Below are positions 1 through 10,821 of a stretch of 64,000 bases of DNA, in pieces; the stretch's first letter is position 1, and each line of letters opens with the position of its first letter. This DNA is from Spongilla lacustris. Lineage: Eukaryota > Porifera > Demospongiae > Spongillida > Spongillidae. The notes under the pieces are model-generated. The model saw only the letters and a list, made by a program, of their open reading frames with translations. It was not told where the DNA came from and did not search any database. The DNA is taken from the NCBI GenBank assembly GCA_949361645.1, contig OX442421.1, positions 3,160,633 through 3,224,632 on the forward strand. The letters run 5' to 3'. Both the position numbers and the translations under genes were made by a program.

Positions 1-1
1 C

Positions 2-2172
2 ATTACTACATACAATGATACTGCCTTCAAACTGGCCTGGGGACCACCCACTGATGCCCAGTCCCCATCCCTTCTCTCTTATGCTGTAGTGATCAGTAAT
101 GGAAGTGGAGCACTAGTTTATAATGAGACAGTGAAGGAGCCACAGTTGGTCATCACCACTCCAGACCCATGTGACCATTATGAGGCAACTGTTACCCCAA
201 TGTGTGGAAGTATAACAGGTGCACAGACTAGTCCAATGAATCTAGGAGGTGAGGAATTTTTTTTTGAAATTTTTCAACACAAGTAATGTACGCTTTTAGT
301 CCTTTTGGAGTATAGTATACATTGATAACTTGTGGATTGAGATGTAGAAATATTAATATACTACTCAGCAATGCTTAGAGAGCTTGTGTGCAAAAACTAA
401 TAGATCCTTTCGATGTACAATATAATCACATTTCGGTACATTTTAATATCTAAAACAGATCCTCCCACTTCCTTATCACATGACCAAGTCCACATCTCTC
501 TTGTGTATCCTCTGCCTCCAAGTAATAATGTGACTGTGAACATCAGCTTGCCTGTGAGTCGCATATAGGGGAGTGGTTATCATGTTTATTATTGACTGCT
601 ACATGTATGAGTACATGTGATAAAAATAACTGATCTTTTAATAAGCAAATTTTCATGTATACTTCATTACATATTTGTTCATTTTTGCTCCGAGAATATT
701 AACGTCATTGTCTGAACTATAAGAATGCTATAACACTAAGTGGGCAAATTGCTTCATAGTAGAGTGATAAGGTCACAGTGTTAGGTGAAGATGATCTAAT
801 GGTACTATTGTTTGACTGTACACAAAGTACTACTAACCTTTTTAAAAAGAAACTGTTGCATATTTGTTATTTGTTGACCAACATGTATCCCATCCAGGTC
901 ACTCCAAAAGTGTGCTCCTACAAGATGGTGGCCATATCCGGATATGATGTGCTGTCATTTCCACCTGTGAAGCCACTCCCACCATCATATGGAGACACCT
1001 TCTCCATCACTGTGTTCATACCTCCCAATAAACACTTCAAACTCACTATCACTGAATACAATGGTTATGGAAACACAAGTACCACTGTTGTCTTAAGTGA
1101 GACTATTTTAAATAGAGAGCCCTGTTTGTCCATTTGATCATGTACACATCCTTTCTTGGTAGGTACATTTGATGTTGTTGGTGTATCTGTCAACACATCA
1201 TCTCCCACTGGACTAATGTGTCTCTTCAACCCTGGCTCACTGGCCACAGGATGTTTGGTGTATCTAAAAGACACAGACACAGGTGTAACATCCTGCAGAG
1301 TAATTGGGAGGTCACTGGACACACCGGTCAACATGTCGTTATGTCCCTCCTCCCCCTCCAATGGTCCTCTGGGTACAGGGGTGTACTCAGTAGAGGTATA
1401 TGACATTGAGAGTGATGGGGGTGTGTCATCAGTACCAGCATTGGCTGGGGAGATGGTGACTGTGTATGGACCTTCTATTGCATATGGATCTACTGCAGTT
1501 TATGGACCTTCTGTCTCCTTAATTTCAACTGTGCATCCAGGTAATGTACACTTGGATTTAACTCATTGTAGTAGCAATATTTATATTTTACCACTTAATA
1601 AAATCACCACATATCTGGTTAAATTATAACTTGTATATACAATTAACTGTGCTACTCGCCTCCATTACTTTCAATAATCAGGTTTTTCACTGACTTTTCT
1701 AGGTGATGTTGCTATTATTACTGAAATCATTGCTGGGATTGGCATTGTGTGCACTGCTGTAGTACTCATCACCATGGTGACAACTTGTGTGTATTTGAAG
1801 AGGAAGAAGAGAAGTGGCTACAACCATGAGAATGGTGTGTGGGGAGATTTGTACATGGTGTAGCATGGGTAGACAAGTAAAAAGCATTTCTTTTCCTGAT
1901 TTAAGATATATATGAATTCTTATTCTAAACAAGGATGTGTACTTCTGCATCTGATGCAAAAACAAAAAGTAGGTTGTATTCTGCTTGTCTCCCTTCTAAT
2001 AAAGGCTGTCTCAATGTTTATACTTTCTTGACTAAAATGTTTTAATAAAATGTCTCATTCAGACAGACTTATGGATGCAAGAAAAAGAGCAATAGATCAG
2101 TTAGATACCATGGTACAAAGTCATTTGATGTTTAATCGTAGATTGACCAAGAAATTGTGCTTAGAATTGTGA
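2..2172 (+). CDS. Receptor-like protein with FN3-like ectodomain, TM helix and short tail (partial, 3' six exons)
   Basis: The window opens inside a spliced gene. Exons that join in frame are 2-248, 459-553, 898-1096, 1163-1540, 1703-1834 and 2063-2172, all with GT-AG borders and mostly phase 1. The first exon encodes an FN3-like stretch (FKLAWGPPTD, then SYAVVISNGSG and the end motif YEATVTPMCG). The middle exons encode serine-, proline- and asparagine-rich extracellular sequence with several N-x-S/T sites (for example NVTVNIS, GNTSTT). Exon 1703-1834 encodes a single TM helix (AIITEIIAGIGIVCTAVVLI) and a basic stop-transfer KRKKRSGYNHEN. The last exon adds about 35 residues starting DRLMDARKRAIDQL and ends at TGA 2170. 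The protein is therefore probably a type I membrane protein. Ligand and function are unknown. The 5' part lies outside the window. If the 1834 donor is not used, the frame reads on to a stop at 1861-1863 (GVWGDLYMV). Confidence 0.62.
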
Positions 2173-2764
2173 CTTAAGTCACAATTCTAAAATGAAATTC
2201 AAACACTTTAAATACAGAATAAAAATATTATAATACATAAAATACACATGAAAAACTACTACACCCTATAAATATTGACACAAACCATGTAACACATAGG
2301 AACTACATGTAGGCCTACACTTTATGTAAATAAATCCCAGTGATGTGACTGATAGTTTACATAGATAACAATTGAATGAATACACTTGAATACAGACGGT
2401 TCCTCTTGAGGACTTTTGCAAATAGTGATACTCTTAATCTATTGGTATATGTACTGTGTGTTTAGCAAGATTCATATGATGTACATCAGTACTTGTGTAT
2501 GTATACATACAATGGTCCAGCCTCATCATTCTCTACTAGTTTCAAGCTTCGAGCGGAAAAAGCCTTCGTAGTTGCAACTTCCTTTGTAAGTTGAAACTTA
2601 TAAAACAAACTACACACTTCTTGCTCCGTCCGCTTCGATCTCCTGACCATGCATGCAACACCTTGGAATTTCGGACTGCGTACTCTGCTTCGCTGGCTTA
2701 TTATCTATAACTTTGTATGAACTGCAAACTACCAACTCTCCAACAGAAACCCCATTGCTATAGC
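1491..2764 (+). repeat. Segmental duplication, copy 1 (partner 57863-59124)
   Basis: About 1.27 kb, from the last ectodomain exon to a point 35 bp before the fold-back element, is repeated at 57863-59124 in the same orientation with few differences, including introns and 3' flank. Similarity ends just after CCATTGCTATAGC. This is far too long and too similar in non-coding parts to be selection, so it is a fairly recent duplication. Confidence 0.85.
2161..2190. repeat. Perfect 30-bp palindrome at the receptor stop codon
   Basis: TTAGAATTGTGACTT is followed directly by its exact reverse complement. The TGA stop of the receptor tail exon lies inside it (2170-2172). The same palindrome is kept in the duplicate at 58532-58561, and its 14- to 20-bp core recurs at 4285, 4481 and 4505. 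Confidence 0.9.
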
Positions 2765-2798
2765 TAGTCCGAAACAGAGGTCCGGTGTTCTTCAATGA

Positions 2799-4012
2799 CA
2801 CTCCCGGCTCGGAACAGTGGAAAATTACAGACATTCATTGCATTTTTTGGGTACCATAATTGAATTGTTAACGCAACGCGGTGTAGATAACGAAGTGTTT
2901 AAACCAACTGCTAAAACGTTGTGTAAACCCCCAAGTCATGTCCTATTACGTAACTTTTCTAAAGGTCACTCCCCTCTTACGTTGCTGAGTAGGGTTTTCT
3001 TACCTTAATTCTAACTTTCCTGGGTTCGTGCTCACAAATAAGCACCACGACTTGGCTCAGGGGTTCAACACATGCTCACTTGATTGAAATACACAAACTC
3101 ACACGTGCGTGCGTATACAAATACACAAAGGGAGAGGAAACATTTAGTCAATTTGTGCTCGAAACATGCATGGCGCCTACCTGCAACTGAGCGTGAGATT
3201 GACGATGTAATTGCCGCGCAGCCTGCAATACTGGTCTCAGTCACTGACTGAGACTAATGCGCAATCGTCACGTACCATGCATGTCCTGCGTGATGCGCGA
3301 TAAATAAAAATTGATTATTACGTTTGGCTGCTGATTGTTTCGGGCGCACCCAACATAGCAAGGTTTGTTTGAGATGACTTTGTGCTTAGCCTAAGCATAT
3401 ACATTTAACTCAACCGACACGCACGGAGAATTCCTGTTCTAGTAAACAACTAGTCACTAGTACCAGGGTATTATGGCCTGTTCCATTTATCGCGCATTAC
3501 GCAGAACATGGTACGTGACGTTTGTGCGCGAGCATATCGTATTAGTCTATGTTGCATTGCAGGCTGCGCGGCAACTGCATCGTCGATCTGTATTGGCCAT
3601 CTCACGCTCAGTACAGTTGCAGGTAGGCGCCATGCATGTTTCGGGCACAATTTGACTAAATGATGTTTCCTCTCCCTTTGTGTATTTCAATCAAGTGAAC
3701 ATGTGTTTCAATCCCTGAGCCAAGTCGTGGTGCTTATTTGTGAGCACGAACCCAGGAAAGTTGTTAAAATTAAGGTAAGAAAACCCTACAAGGCTCCACC
3801 CATGCAACGGGAAGAGGGGTAACCTTTAGAAAAGCTACATAATAGGACGTGACTTCGGGTTTACACATCGATTTTAGCAGTTGGTTTAAACACTTCGTTA
3901 TCTACACCGCGTTGCGTTAACAATTCAATTATGGTACCCCAAAAATGCAATGAATGTCTGTAATTTTCCACTGTTCCGAGCTGTTACTTTCCACTGTTCC
4001 GAGCCGGGAGTG
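2799..4012. mobile_element. Fold-back DNA element with ~500-bp inverted arms
   Basis: The left arm (2799 to about 3305) and right arm (about 3488-4012) are inverted copies starting CACTCCCGGCTCGGAACAGT. Shared landmarks include GGTACC near 2860/3930, the TTTAAACCAACTGC box, and AAATAAGCACCACGACTTGG. The loop of about 180 bp has no coding potential. Near the right end the segment CCACTGTTCCGAGC is doubled. No target-site duplication was found, so the ends are approximate. It is a non-autonomous element of unassigned superfamily. The nearby duplicate at 58.9-59.1 kb lacks it. Confidence 0.75.
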
Positions 4013-4703
4013 TACTGCCGCTCGCGCTGTTGCGGTTACATAGAAACTGTTTTGTACACACCACATTATATCCAATAGCACGGGACAAATCTGCATGCAT
4101 TGGCATTTTTTGTTCCGCATATCCCATTCGACCTGGACAGGTATGTAAACGTCTTGTAACTTTTACATAACGTATTTTCAAGCAGTTAAAACTCAATATT
4201 ATGAGAGCACATGTGTTTATTATCATAATATGAATTATAGTAAACTAGTTGATAGAAGACTCTTGGTGTAGTATCTTGAAGTGTATTGTGACTTAAGCCA
4301 CAATGGTGCGGTATTTTGCGTTTTGTGCGAGATCACGTACAGAGAAGGCCTTGTATTGTGAATGTTATGCACATCCAAATGTTCATAAAAGCATTCTAAT
4401 ATAACACACATGCATCCAATGTGTGTGTGGTGAGTTTCAAAAATATAGAATAAAAACATTGCATTTCTTCATTGAAATGCATTGTGACTTAAGTCACAAT
4501 TGGTGTGACTTAAGTCACAATTGGTCAATCTATGATTAATGTTACTCTTTATTGCAGGAAGTACTCCATGTATTGATATAACTACTTTGGTGAATTGTAA
4601 AAGAGAAACATTTCCACAGGACCATAATATGGTGAAGTTTTATAATTTTGTGTATTTCATGTGCATTGGTGGGTATGTGTATTGCGTGTTGTGTAGACAT
4701 TAA
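4013..4703. other. Non-coding interval with palindrome cluster
   Basis: Apart from the three GTGACTTAAGTCAC palindromes at 4285-4518, nothing is recognised here. Confidence 0.5.
4285..4523. repeat. Cluster of three GTGACTTAAGTCAC palindromes
   Basis: An imperfect copy (4285-4304, one mismatch), a perfect 20-bp copy (4481-4500) and a 14-bp core copy (4505-4518) share the core of the palindrome at 2161. The last two form a close direct repeat. Just outside, at 4518-4535, lies an inverted match (17 of 18) to the receptor tail exon at 2135-2152. Confidence 0.8.
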
Positions 4704-5911
4704 CAGATTAGTACGTTACGTTATTGAATACGTTATGGCCCAGATTAATTTTTAAGTTTTTTTAGTTTTAAAGTGGCCAGAGCGATGCGTCATATAACTT
4801 TCAAACGATGAAAGTTTTGTATTGCGAACTTTTCGAAGAACGATGTTAGGAGAGTTTGGCTATCAAATGGTGTACACCGATCGGTTCGATCACTCCTGAA
4901 ACGAATGAGGACCACGGACGAAGCTATGGAACGAAGCCATCAAGATACGCTCAACTGTCATATAGGATCGGAGGACGTAAGAAACAGGTTAGCGCGTAAT
5001 TTTGTGCACAGTACATTTGCTTTGGTATTCACCTCATTCTACTTAGTTTTTGGGCATGAAAGTGGGTCAATATAGCGCGCACCTGTCGCATCGGCCTACA
5101 GTAGGTACTTGGATAAATCACGTAACTACCGTAAAAAATTGTATCCCAAAAATTGTAATGTAATTTTTGACTGCCGGAGAGGATTGATTTGAGGCGATCG
5201 TTTGTTTGCGCTGGTTTCGAGTTTTGTTGTGCTTGCTATATTCTATAAAGGTGGCCCATGGCTTCTCTTAGCATTTGCTATTCGTTGTATATGGTGAAAT
5301 AATTCGCAGTAGTAAGTTGTGGGCGTGTCAAAAAGGGTATGGTTTGATGGTTATAGAATTTTGTAGTGCATTGAATGGGTTGCATGAAATACATATGAAG
5401 GCAATAAGGACACCTAGATGCATTACTCATTTAAATATGAGGGCAATCAGACGATGCGCAGGGTGTTGTCTCGAAGCCTCCATGAACGGCTTCATATGGT
5501 TTAAAGTACGCGATTATCGTGAAAGCTAATAGCTTTTATGACAGTGGGAAGTCATAATTATTTGCCCTAATGTTATTAAGATATGTTTCTGACCTTTTTT
5601 TACGTAGGTAGAGAGTTTTAACGAGGTGTTCTATATAAAACGCACCTTTTCGTTGCCGTGGGTTCTTTAGCTAGATAATTTTCAGACTCTGCTGCTTATG
5701 TAGTAACAGCGCCTTGCATATAGCGAGATTCTGATTTAGCGCAGTGCTCTTATCAATCAAACCAATTTAATCAAAATTCGTCATGGCAACATGCAATGTT
5801 AGTTTATTATTCATGTTTTAATACTATGTTTATTAAACTCTATATTTTTATTCAACAGTTCTGTGTGTAGTTGCATGGATAATGAAGATTGTTGGTGATT
5901 TGTAGAGTTTT

Positions 5912-6776
5912 GTGGACCATTTTAAAAATGACATTAATAAACGTAATGAACGGCAAGCACCCATGATACGAAAGGGGCTAGTGTTTTACATCCACACCAA
6001 TATAGCACCTCAGCGTTTAGAAAATACAAGAAGTATCATTGCATCAATTCTTGAGCACTCTGCTGGAAGCAGTGTCACCACTACACCTGATGTGTTGCGG
6101 TGGGCAATACATCATATTATTAATATAATGTCAAAATATTACAAGATGTTGGGCTGAAGTAGAGGTGTTTCTCAATGAGAAGTTTATAGTGTCTTTTGAC
6201 ACAGCTGAGGATTTAGCTGTTACTTTACCAGTTTTGAATACAGAGATAAATGTAATGTGCAATCCACCTTTACCTATTGCACTTAATGTAAGAACTGATT
6301 GTAAGAAGTGTGCAAAAAGGAAGGATGAGTTGCAGAGAATGGCTAAAGTAAATCGCATGCTATAACAACAACTGAAATTGAATAACCACAGGAGTAGGCA
6401 TATACACAATTTAAAGCTTTACAACGGAAGGCTAAAATTGAATCCAATCTTCGTTCTAATATAAGAGACATTAAACTTAAAATAAAATAAAAACAGCTAA
6501 AGTAAGAAATTCACAAGTGGCACATAGTATTACCAGCAGTTTATAGAAATATTTCAATAAATATAAAAAGTTCTCCCAGAACTTAGTATTGAACAAACAG
6601 AAATCGCTGTTAGAAATGTTATATCTAATATGTCTATACTTAATGGCCTTTACATTGAACATTTATGGTTTACTGAGCAAAAACAAAATATTCTCTATCA
6701 TGGACACATTATTTCAGTGAAAAGGACTGGCAAAGTTCCAAAAGCCACCATCTGTTACTGGACACAGCAAGACATC
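5912..6776 (+). pseudogene. Broken coding remnant of unknown family
   Basis: Three consecutive + strand pieces look like decayed protein sequence. Piece one is 5912-6157 (starts MDHFKNDINKRNERQAPMIR, contains VLRWAIHHIINIMSKY). Piece two is 6165-6365 in another frame (SFDTAEDLAVTLPVLNTEI, then a C-x2-C pair DCKKCAKRKDELQRMAKVNR). Piece three is about 6570-6776 without a start (VLPELSIEQTEIAVRN, NGLYIEHLWFTEQKQNILYH, KATICYWTQQDI, stop). Lysine-rich, frameshifted text lies between pieces two and three. I do not recognise the family. The position inside a TTAA-flanked interval suggests a transposon gene, but no piggyBac hallmark is visible. It could also be an old retrogene. Confidence 0.35.
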
Positions 6777-7489
6777 TAGGAAGAAGGGGAAGATGAAAAA
6801 ATACGCATGCATATTACGGCTGCTTACTGACTAGATATGATTTTTGTTGATTTTCCTGACATGTGAAATGCCTTTTTCATTGAATGGTAAAATTTTGTTT
6901 CCGAGAACATGATATATATACACTTGGCTATATATTTCTATATCGCTACCATGAGCAGCCTGCATATTTGGCATGATTTTATGCATAATATCTGCTGTAG
7001 TACCTTCTAAAAACTATTTTTATATGCAGGTATGTGCGGCAGTTACTCCTTATATATTTGGCTGCAGTAGCATGTTTAGTAAGTTCAGTGTAGCGAATAT
7101 AAGTTAAACCGGCACAGTTTTTTTTAGCTCGGTCATTCAATTCCATACATTCAAAAGTACCGCTATATCCTGCCGTATTGACCGAATGAAAAAAGATGAT
7201 ATGATAAGTAATATACCGTTGGAATGCTCATTTTTTACTCTTTTTAGAACCATGCGAATTGTTGCAAAAATATCAATTAAAAAAAGAAATCCAAGTACCT
7301 ACCTTCAGTTGGCTAATTCTATTCTGTAGCGCCCGGTTATGCGTCATTCTATCAAGTAGCGGGGGAAGACGACGACGTTATTTACTTTTGCTGTAACACA
7401 TTGCACTAGCGTTTGAGTTACCGTTCGCTATCTGTAGTGGTGGCAGCTGGTATGTATGCGCTAATACTAATTTCGTCTAATGGGGTACC

Positions 7490-8215
7490 TGTAGAGGGGG
7501 AGTGTTATCACGCCATCGTGTGTGATGGCATGGTAAGGTAAAGGGTAGTGGTAACGGTACCAATGTGTAAGTGGGATGGAACTGGAAGGGGTGTGATGGT
7601 ATATGTATGCAAGTGGGAGGGGTGTGTATTTGGGAGGGGTATGATAGGTGGGAGGAGGGGTGTGTAATGTGTAGTTGGGAGGGGTATTATAAGTGGGAGG
7701 ATGGTGTGTAGTGTGTAGTTGGGAGGGTGTGATAGGTGGGGTGTGTAGTTGGGAGGGGTGTGATAGGTGGGGTGTATAGAGTGTAGTTGGGAGGGGCTTG
7801 ATAGGTGGGATGTGTAGTGTGTAGTTGGGAGGGGTATGATAGGTGGTAGTGTGTAGTTGGGAGGGTGTGATAGGTGGGGTGTGTAGTTGGGAGGGGTAAG
7901 ATAGGTGGGGTATGTAGTTGTGAGGGGTGTGATAGGTGGGGTGTGTAGTTGGGAGGGGTGTGATAGGTGGGGTGTGTAGTTGGGAGGGTTGTGATAGGTG
8001 GGAGGAGGGTGTGTAGTTGGGAGGGGTGTGATAGGTGGGAGGAGGGTGTGTAGTTGGGAGGGGTGTGATAGGTGGGGTGTGTAGTTGTGAGGGGTGTGAT
8101 AGGTGGGGTGTGTAGTTGGGAGGGGTGTGATAGGTGGGGTGTGTAGTTGGGAGGGGTGTGATAGGTGGGAGGAGGGTGTGTAGTTGGGAGGGGTGTGAAG
8201 GTGGGAGGAGGGATG
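7490..8215 (+). repeat. Minisatellite, ~29-31 bp G-rich unit
   Basis: Tandem copies of a unit containing GTGTGTAGTTGGGAGGGG followed by TGTGATAGGTGGG, with internal deletions. The + strand is strongly G-rich with G-runs of 3-4. ORFs here are side effects of the repeat. Confidence 0.9.
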
Positions 8216-9035
8216 TGAAATGTGTTTAGGAAGGGGTATGAATTATGTACATGTATGTAGGAAGGGGTATGAGTGTGTACATGTGTGTAGTGTATGTGGT
8301 ATGAGTGTACATGTTTATACGAAGGGGTGTGTGTACATGTGTGTAGGTGGGAGGGTTGTTAGATGTGTACATGTGTAGGAAGGAGTGTGAGTTGTGTATG
8401 TGTGTAGGAAGGGGTGTGAGTGTGTACTTGTGTATAGGAAGAGTGAATTGTGTACATGTGTGTAGTATGTGTACATGTGTATAGGAAGGGGTGTGTACAT
8501 GTGTGTAGGTGGGAGGGGTGGGAGTTGTATACATGTGTATGAAGGAGTGTGAGTATACATGTGTGTAAGTGGGAGGGGTGTGAATATAGGAAGGTGTGTG
8601 AGCTGTGTACATGTGTATTAGAAGTGTTGTGTGTGTACATGTGTATTGGAAGTGTTGTGAGTGTGTAGGTGTGTGTACATGTGTGTAGCCTAGGTGTGTG
8701 TACATGTGTGTAGGTGTGTGTACGTGTGTGTAGGTGTATGTACATGTGTGCAGGTGTGTGTACATGTGTGTAGGTGTGTAGCCTAGATGTATGTACATGT
8801 GTGTAGGTGTGTGTACATGTGTCTAGGTGTGTGTACATGTGTGTAGGTGTGTGTACATGTGTGTAGGTGTGTAGCCTAGGTGTATGTACATGTGTGTAGG
8901 TGTGTGTACATGTGTGTAGGTGTGTGTACATATGTGTAGGTGTATGTACATGTGTGTACGTGTGTGTACATGTGTGTGGGTGTATGGACATGTGTATAGG
9001 TGTGTGTGCATGTGTGTATGTGGGAGGGTTAGATA
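8216..9035 (+). repeat. Minisatellite: ACATGTGTGTAGGAAGGGG units grading into an 18-bp TACATGTGTGTAGGTGTG array
   Basis: Up to about 8660 the unit contains TACATGTGTGTAGGAAGGGG. From about 8690 to 9010 an 18-bp unit dominates, with a GTAGCCTAG insert at intervals (8687, 8781, 8871). It continues from the 7490-8215 array and appears to be a later-evolved derivative. The opposite strand yields His/Thr/Tyr-rich ORFs that are not genes. Confidence 0.9.
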
Positions 9036-9541
9036 ATACTAATGTGGCATGTGTGTCATTGGGATGGGTGTGGTGGTACTGTGTGAGTTTCCTATGTATA
9101 GTCGACTTCAAATATCTCAATAACTATTTTTCCCTCCGTCATAGGTTCGACTTTATTCCTACTACAAGCTGGAGACATCTTCAAGCGTGCCCTAGCATCG
9201 TCGTTCGCTTCCGCTTAGATAGCTGCTGCTATATAAAATTCATTATTTGTGTATGTTATTGCGGTAATTGTCACCTTTTTGTGGGAATTTTTTCTACGCT
9301 ACCTTTCAAACAGAACCTTGGAAACTGAAGCCCTAAGTGTGGCGAAGCTTCGTAGCTAATATTAGGTCTTGAAAGCTAACCGTTGCGTAACGCCACAATT
9401 GTACAGTCCACTATTGCATTTGGACACTTCCGCGCCTTCAGTACATTGACGCGTGCGCGCGTCCGTGGGCACTAATCTGTTAACCGATAAATTACCACGG
9501 TCTGCGTTCGCAGAGAAAATTACCGTACATACAGTGGAATA

Positions 9542-10443
9542 GGGTCAACTATCGATAAGCTTTGTCCTTACCGCTTACCGGTTATCCGATACCGTTAAGC
9601 AATCGGTAAGACACTTTCTTATTCATTACCTTTCAGTAACAGATAACTTCTAACCGAATATTATCGGTAACACTCGGCTTTCTTATTGGTTTTTTATATT
9701 TCTTGTACTGGCCTTCCAAATAATTATTCACGACAACATGTGGTCAAAATTAACCGAATTAGTGTTATGAATAATTTACTAGGGGGAATTTTCGCACTAT
9801 AACATGAGTACATGTTTGAATAGAAGTAGTTTCTAGCTCTGTGCCGTCAGAGCAACGAACTGTGCGTTTGCGGACACACTCAACCGATATAAATCAATAT
9901 ACGGTCCGCTGGCAGCCTGGCACTGGTTTACAATTACAGAGACTTGACGTTTTTAACTTATATGTATAAAAATAAAGCTACTAGATAAGAAACACAACGG
10001 GCTAAAACGCTTCGTCATCACAAAAACCCAGGGTCCATATGATCAAGTTGCCATTGCAGCTTCCTTGCAAAATATCAGGTTATTCCGAAGGAGATTATTG
10101 GCCATTGAAGGCCAACCAAAGTACGAAATTAAATGGGTAGGTTGGACCAAGGAGTCAAGGACCATTAATAGTCCGCACACAACACTTGGGAACCCGTGCA
10201 TCAATAACCTTGCAGGCTATGAAGGAATGCATGCAAGGAACTAATAAAGAAGGCCACAACCTACTGGATCACGGATGCCAAATGATACTAAGATGCCAAC
10301 AGATATACCCTTTGGACACGCCTATATACCTTAGCGGTAATCATTACCGTTCAGTAAGAAAGCTTATCGGTAAGTTTTTTATCGATAGGCGATAGTAGGT
10401 GTTTACTTACTGATAAGCTCAAAACCTTATCGATAGTTGACCC
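9542..10443. mobile_element. MITE with GGGTCAACTATCGATAAG TIRs and TA target duplication (copy 1)
   Basis: The ends are GGGTCAACTATCGATAAG and its reverse complement, flanked by TA on both sides (9540-9541, 10444-10445). This fits the IS630-Tc1-mariner type of target site. The 902-bp interior has no transposase. Subterminal regions are dense in ACCGATAA/TTATCGGT words, likely transposase binding repeats. A second copy lies at 55512-56430. Confidence 0.85.
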
Positions 10444-10483
10444 TATAGTATATTGCCGTATAAGCGTCGAAACAGACAACCAC

Positions 10484-10537
10484 TTTGTAAGTAATGCCGC
10501 GAGTGCTACTGACAAAGAGAATGACATGAGGCATATC
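10484..10537 (+). repeat. 54-bp direct repeat flanking the giant palindrome (left)
   Basis: Contains GTAATGCCGCGAGTGCTACT and GAGAATGACATGAGGCATAT. It matches 13896-13949 at about 52 of 54 positions in direct orientation and directly abuts the palindromic element. Confidence 0.9.
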
Positions 10538-10544
10538 TACGGTG

Positions 10545-10735
10545 GCCCGGTAGGTCGCGCGTACGAGCAACGGTTGGAGAGCAAAATTTGGTACGAGCAG
10601 TGGTTGGAGAGCAAAATTGCGTACGAGCCAAGAGCAAAATTGCGCACGATCCGAGAACAAAAATGCGCACGAGCCCAGAGCAAAAATGCGTAGGAGCTAA
10701 GAGCAAAAGTGCGTAGAAGCTGAGGCAGTTGTTTA
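10545..10735 (+). repeat. Subterminal tandem repeats of the palindromic element (left)
   Basis: About seven units of 23-30 bp, each built on GTACGAGC…GAGCAAAAWTGC. They are repeated inverted in the right arm (about 13690-13885). Such subterminal arrays are typical of transposase binding sites. Confidence 0.8.
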
Positions 10736-10821
10736 CATGTGTTTTCCAATACGTCATTGGTCATGGCGGTAAAAATAGCAACATGTCTTCCTGACTCTTC
10801 CATCGCGATTTGTTCACGATG

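Larger units (their letters stand above)
4704..9479. mobile_element. Candidate TTAA-flanked transposon (9-bp TIR CAGATTAGT)
   Basis: TTAA at 4700-4703 is followed by CAGATTAGT, and the inverted form ACTAATCTG is followed by TTAA at 9480-9483. TTAA duplication is typical of piggyBac and Kolobok elements. Matching stops after 9 bp, so the call is tentative. The interior holds an unrecognised coding remnant (about 5912-6776, +) and a long G-rich minisatellite (7490-9035). Two other TTAA elements in the window also contain minisatellites. Confidence 0.4.

Noticed and set aside
8226..9120. His/Thr/Tyr-rich ORFs of 190 and 253 codons on -
   Set aside because: Translation of the 18-bp and related minisatellite; several overlapping frames are open at once.
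4704..9479. Firm assignment of the TTAA interval to piggyBac
   Set aside because: The TIR match is only 9 bp and the coding remnant shows no piggyBac motif, so it is kept as a candidate only.
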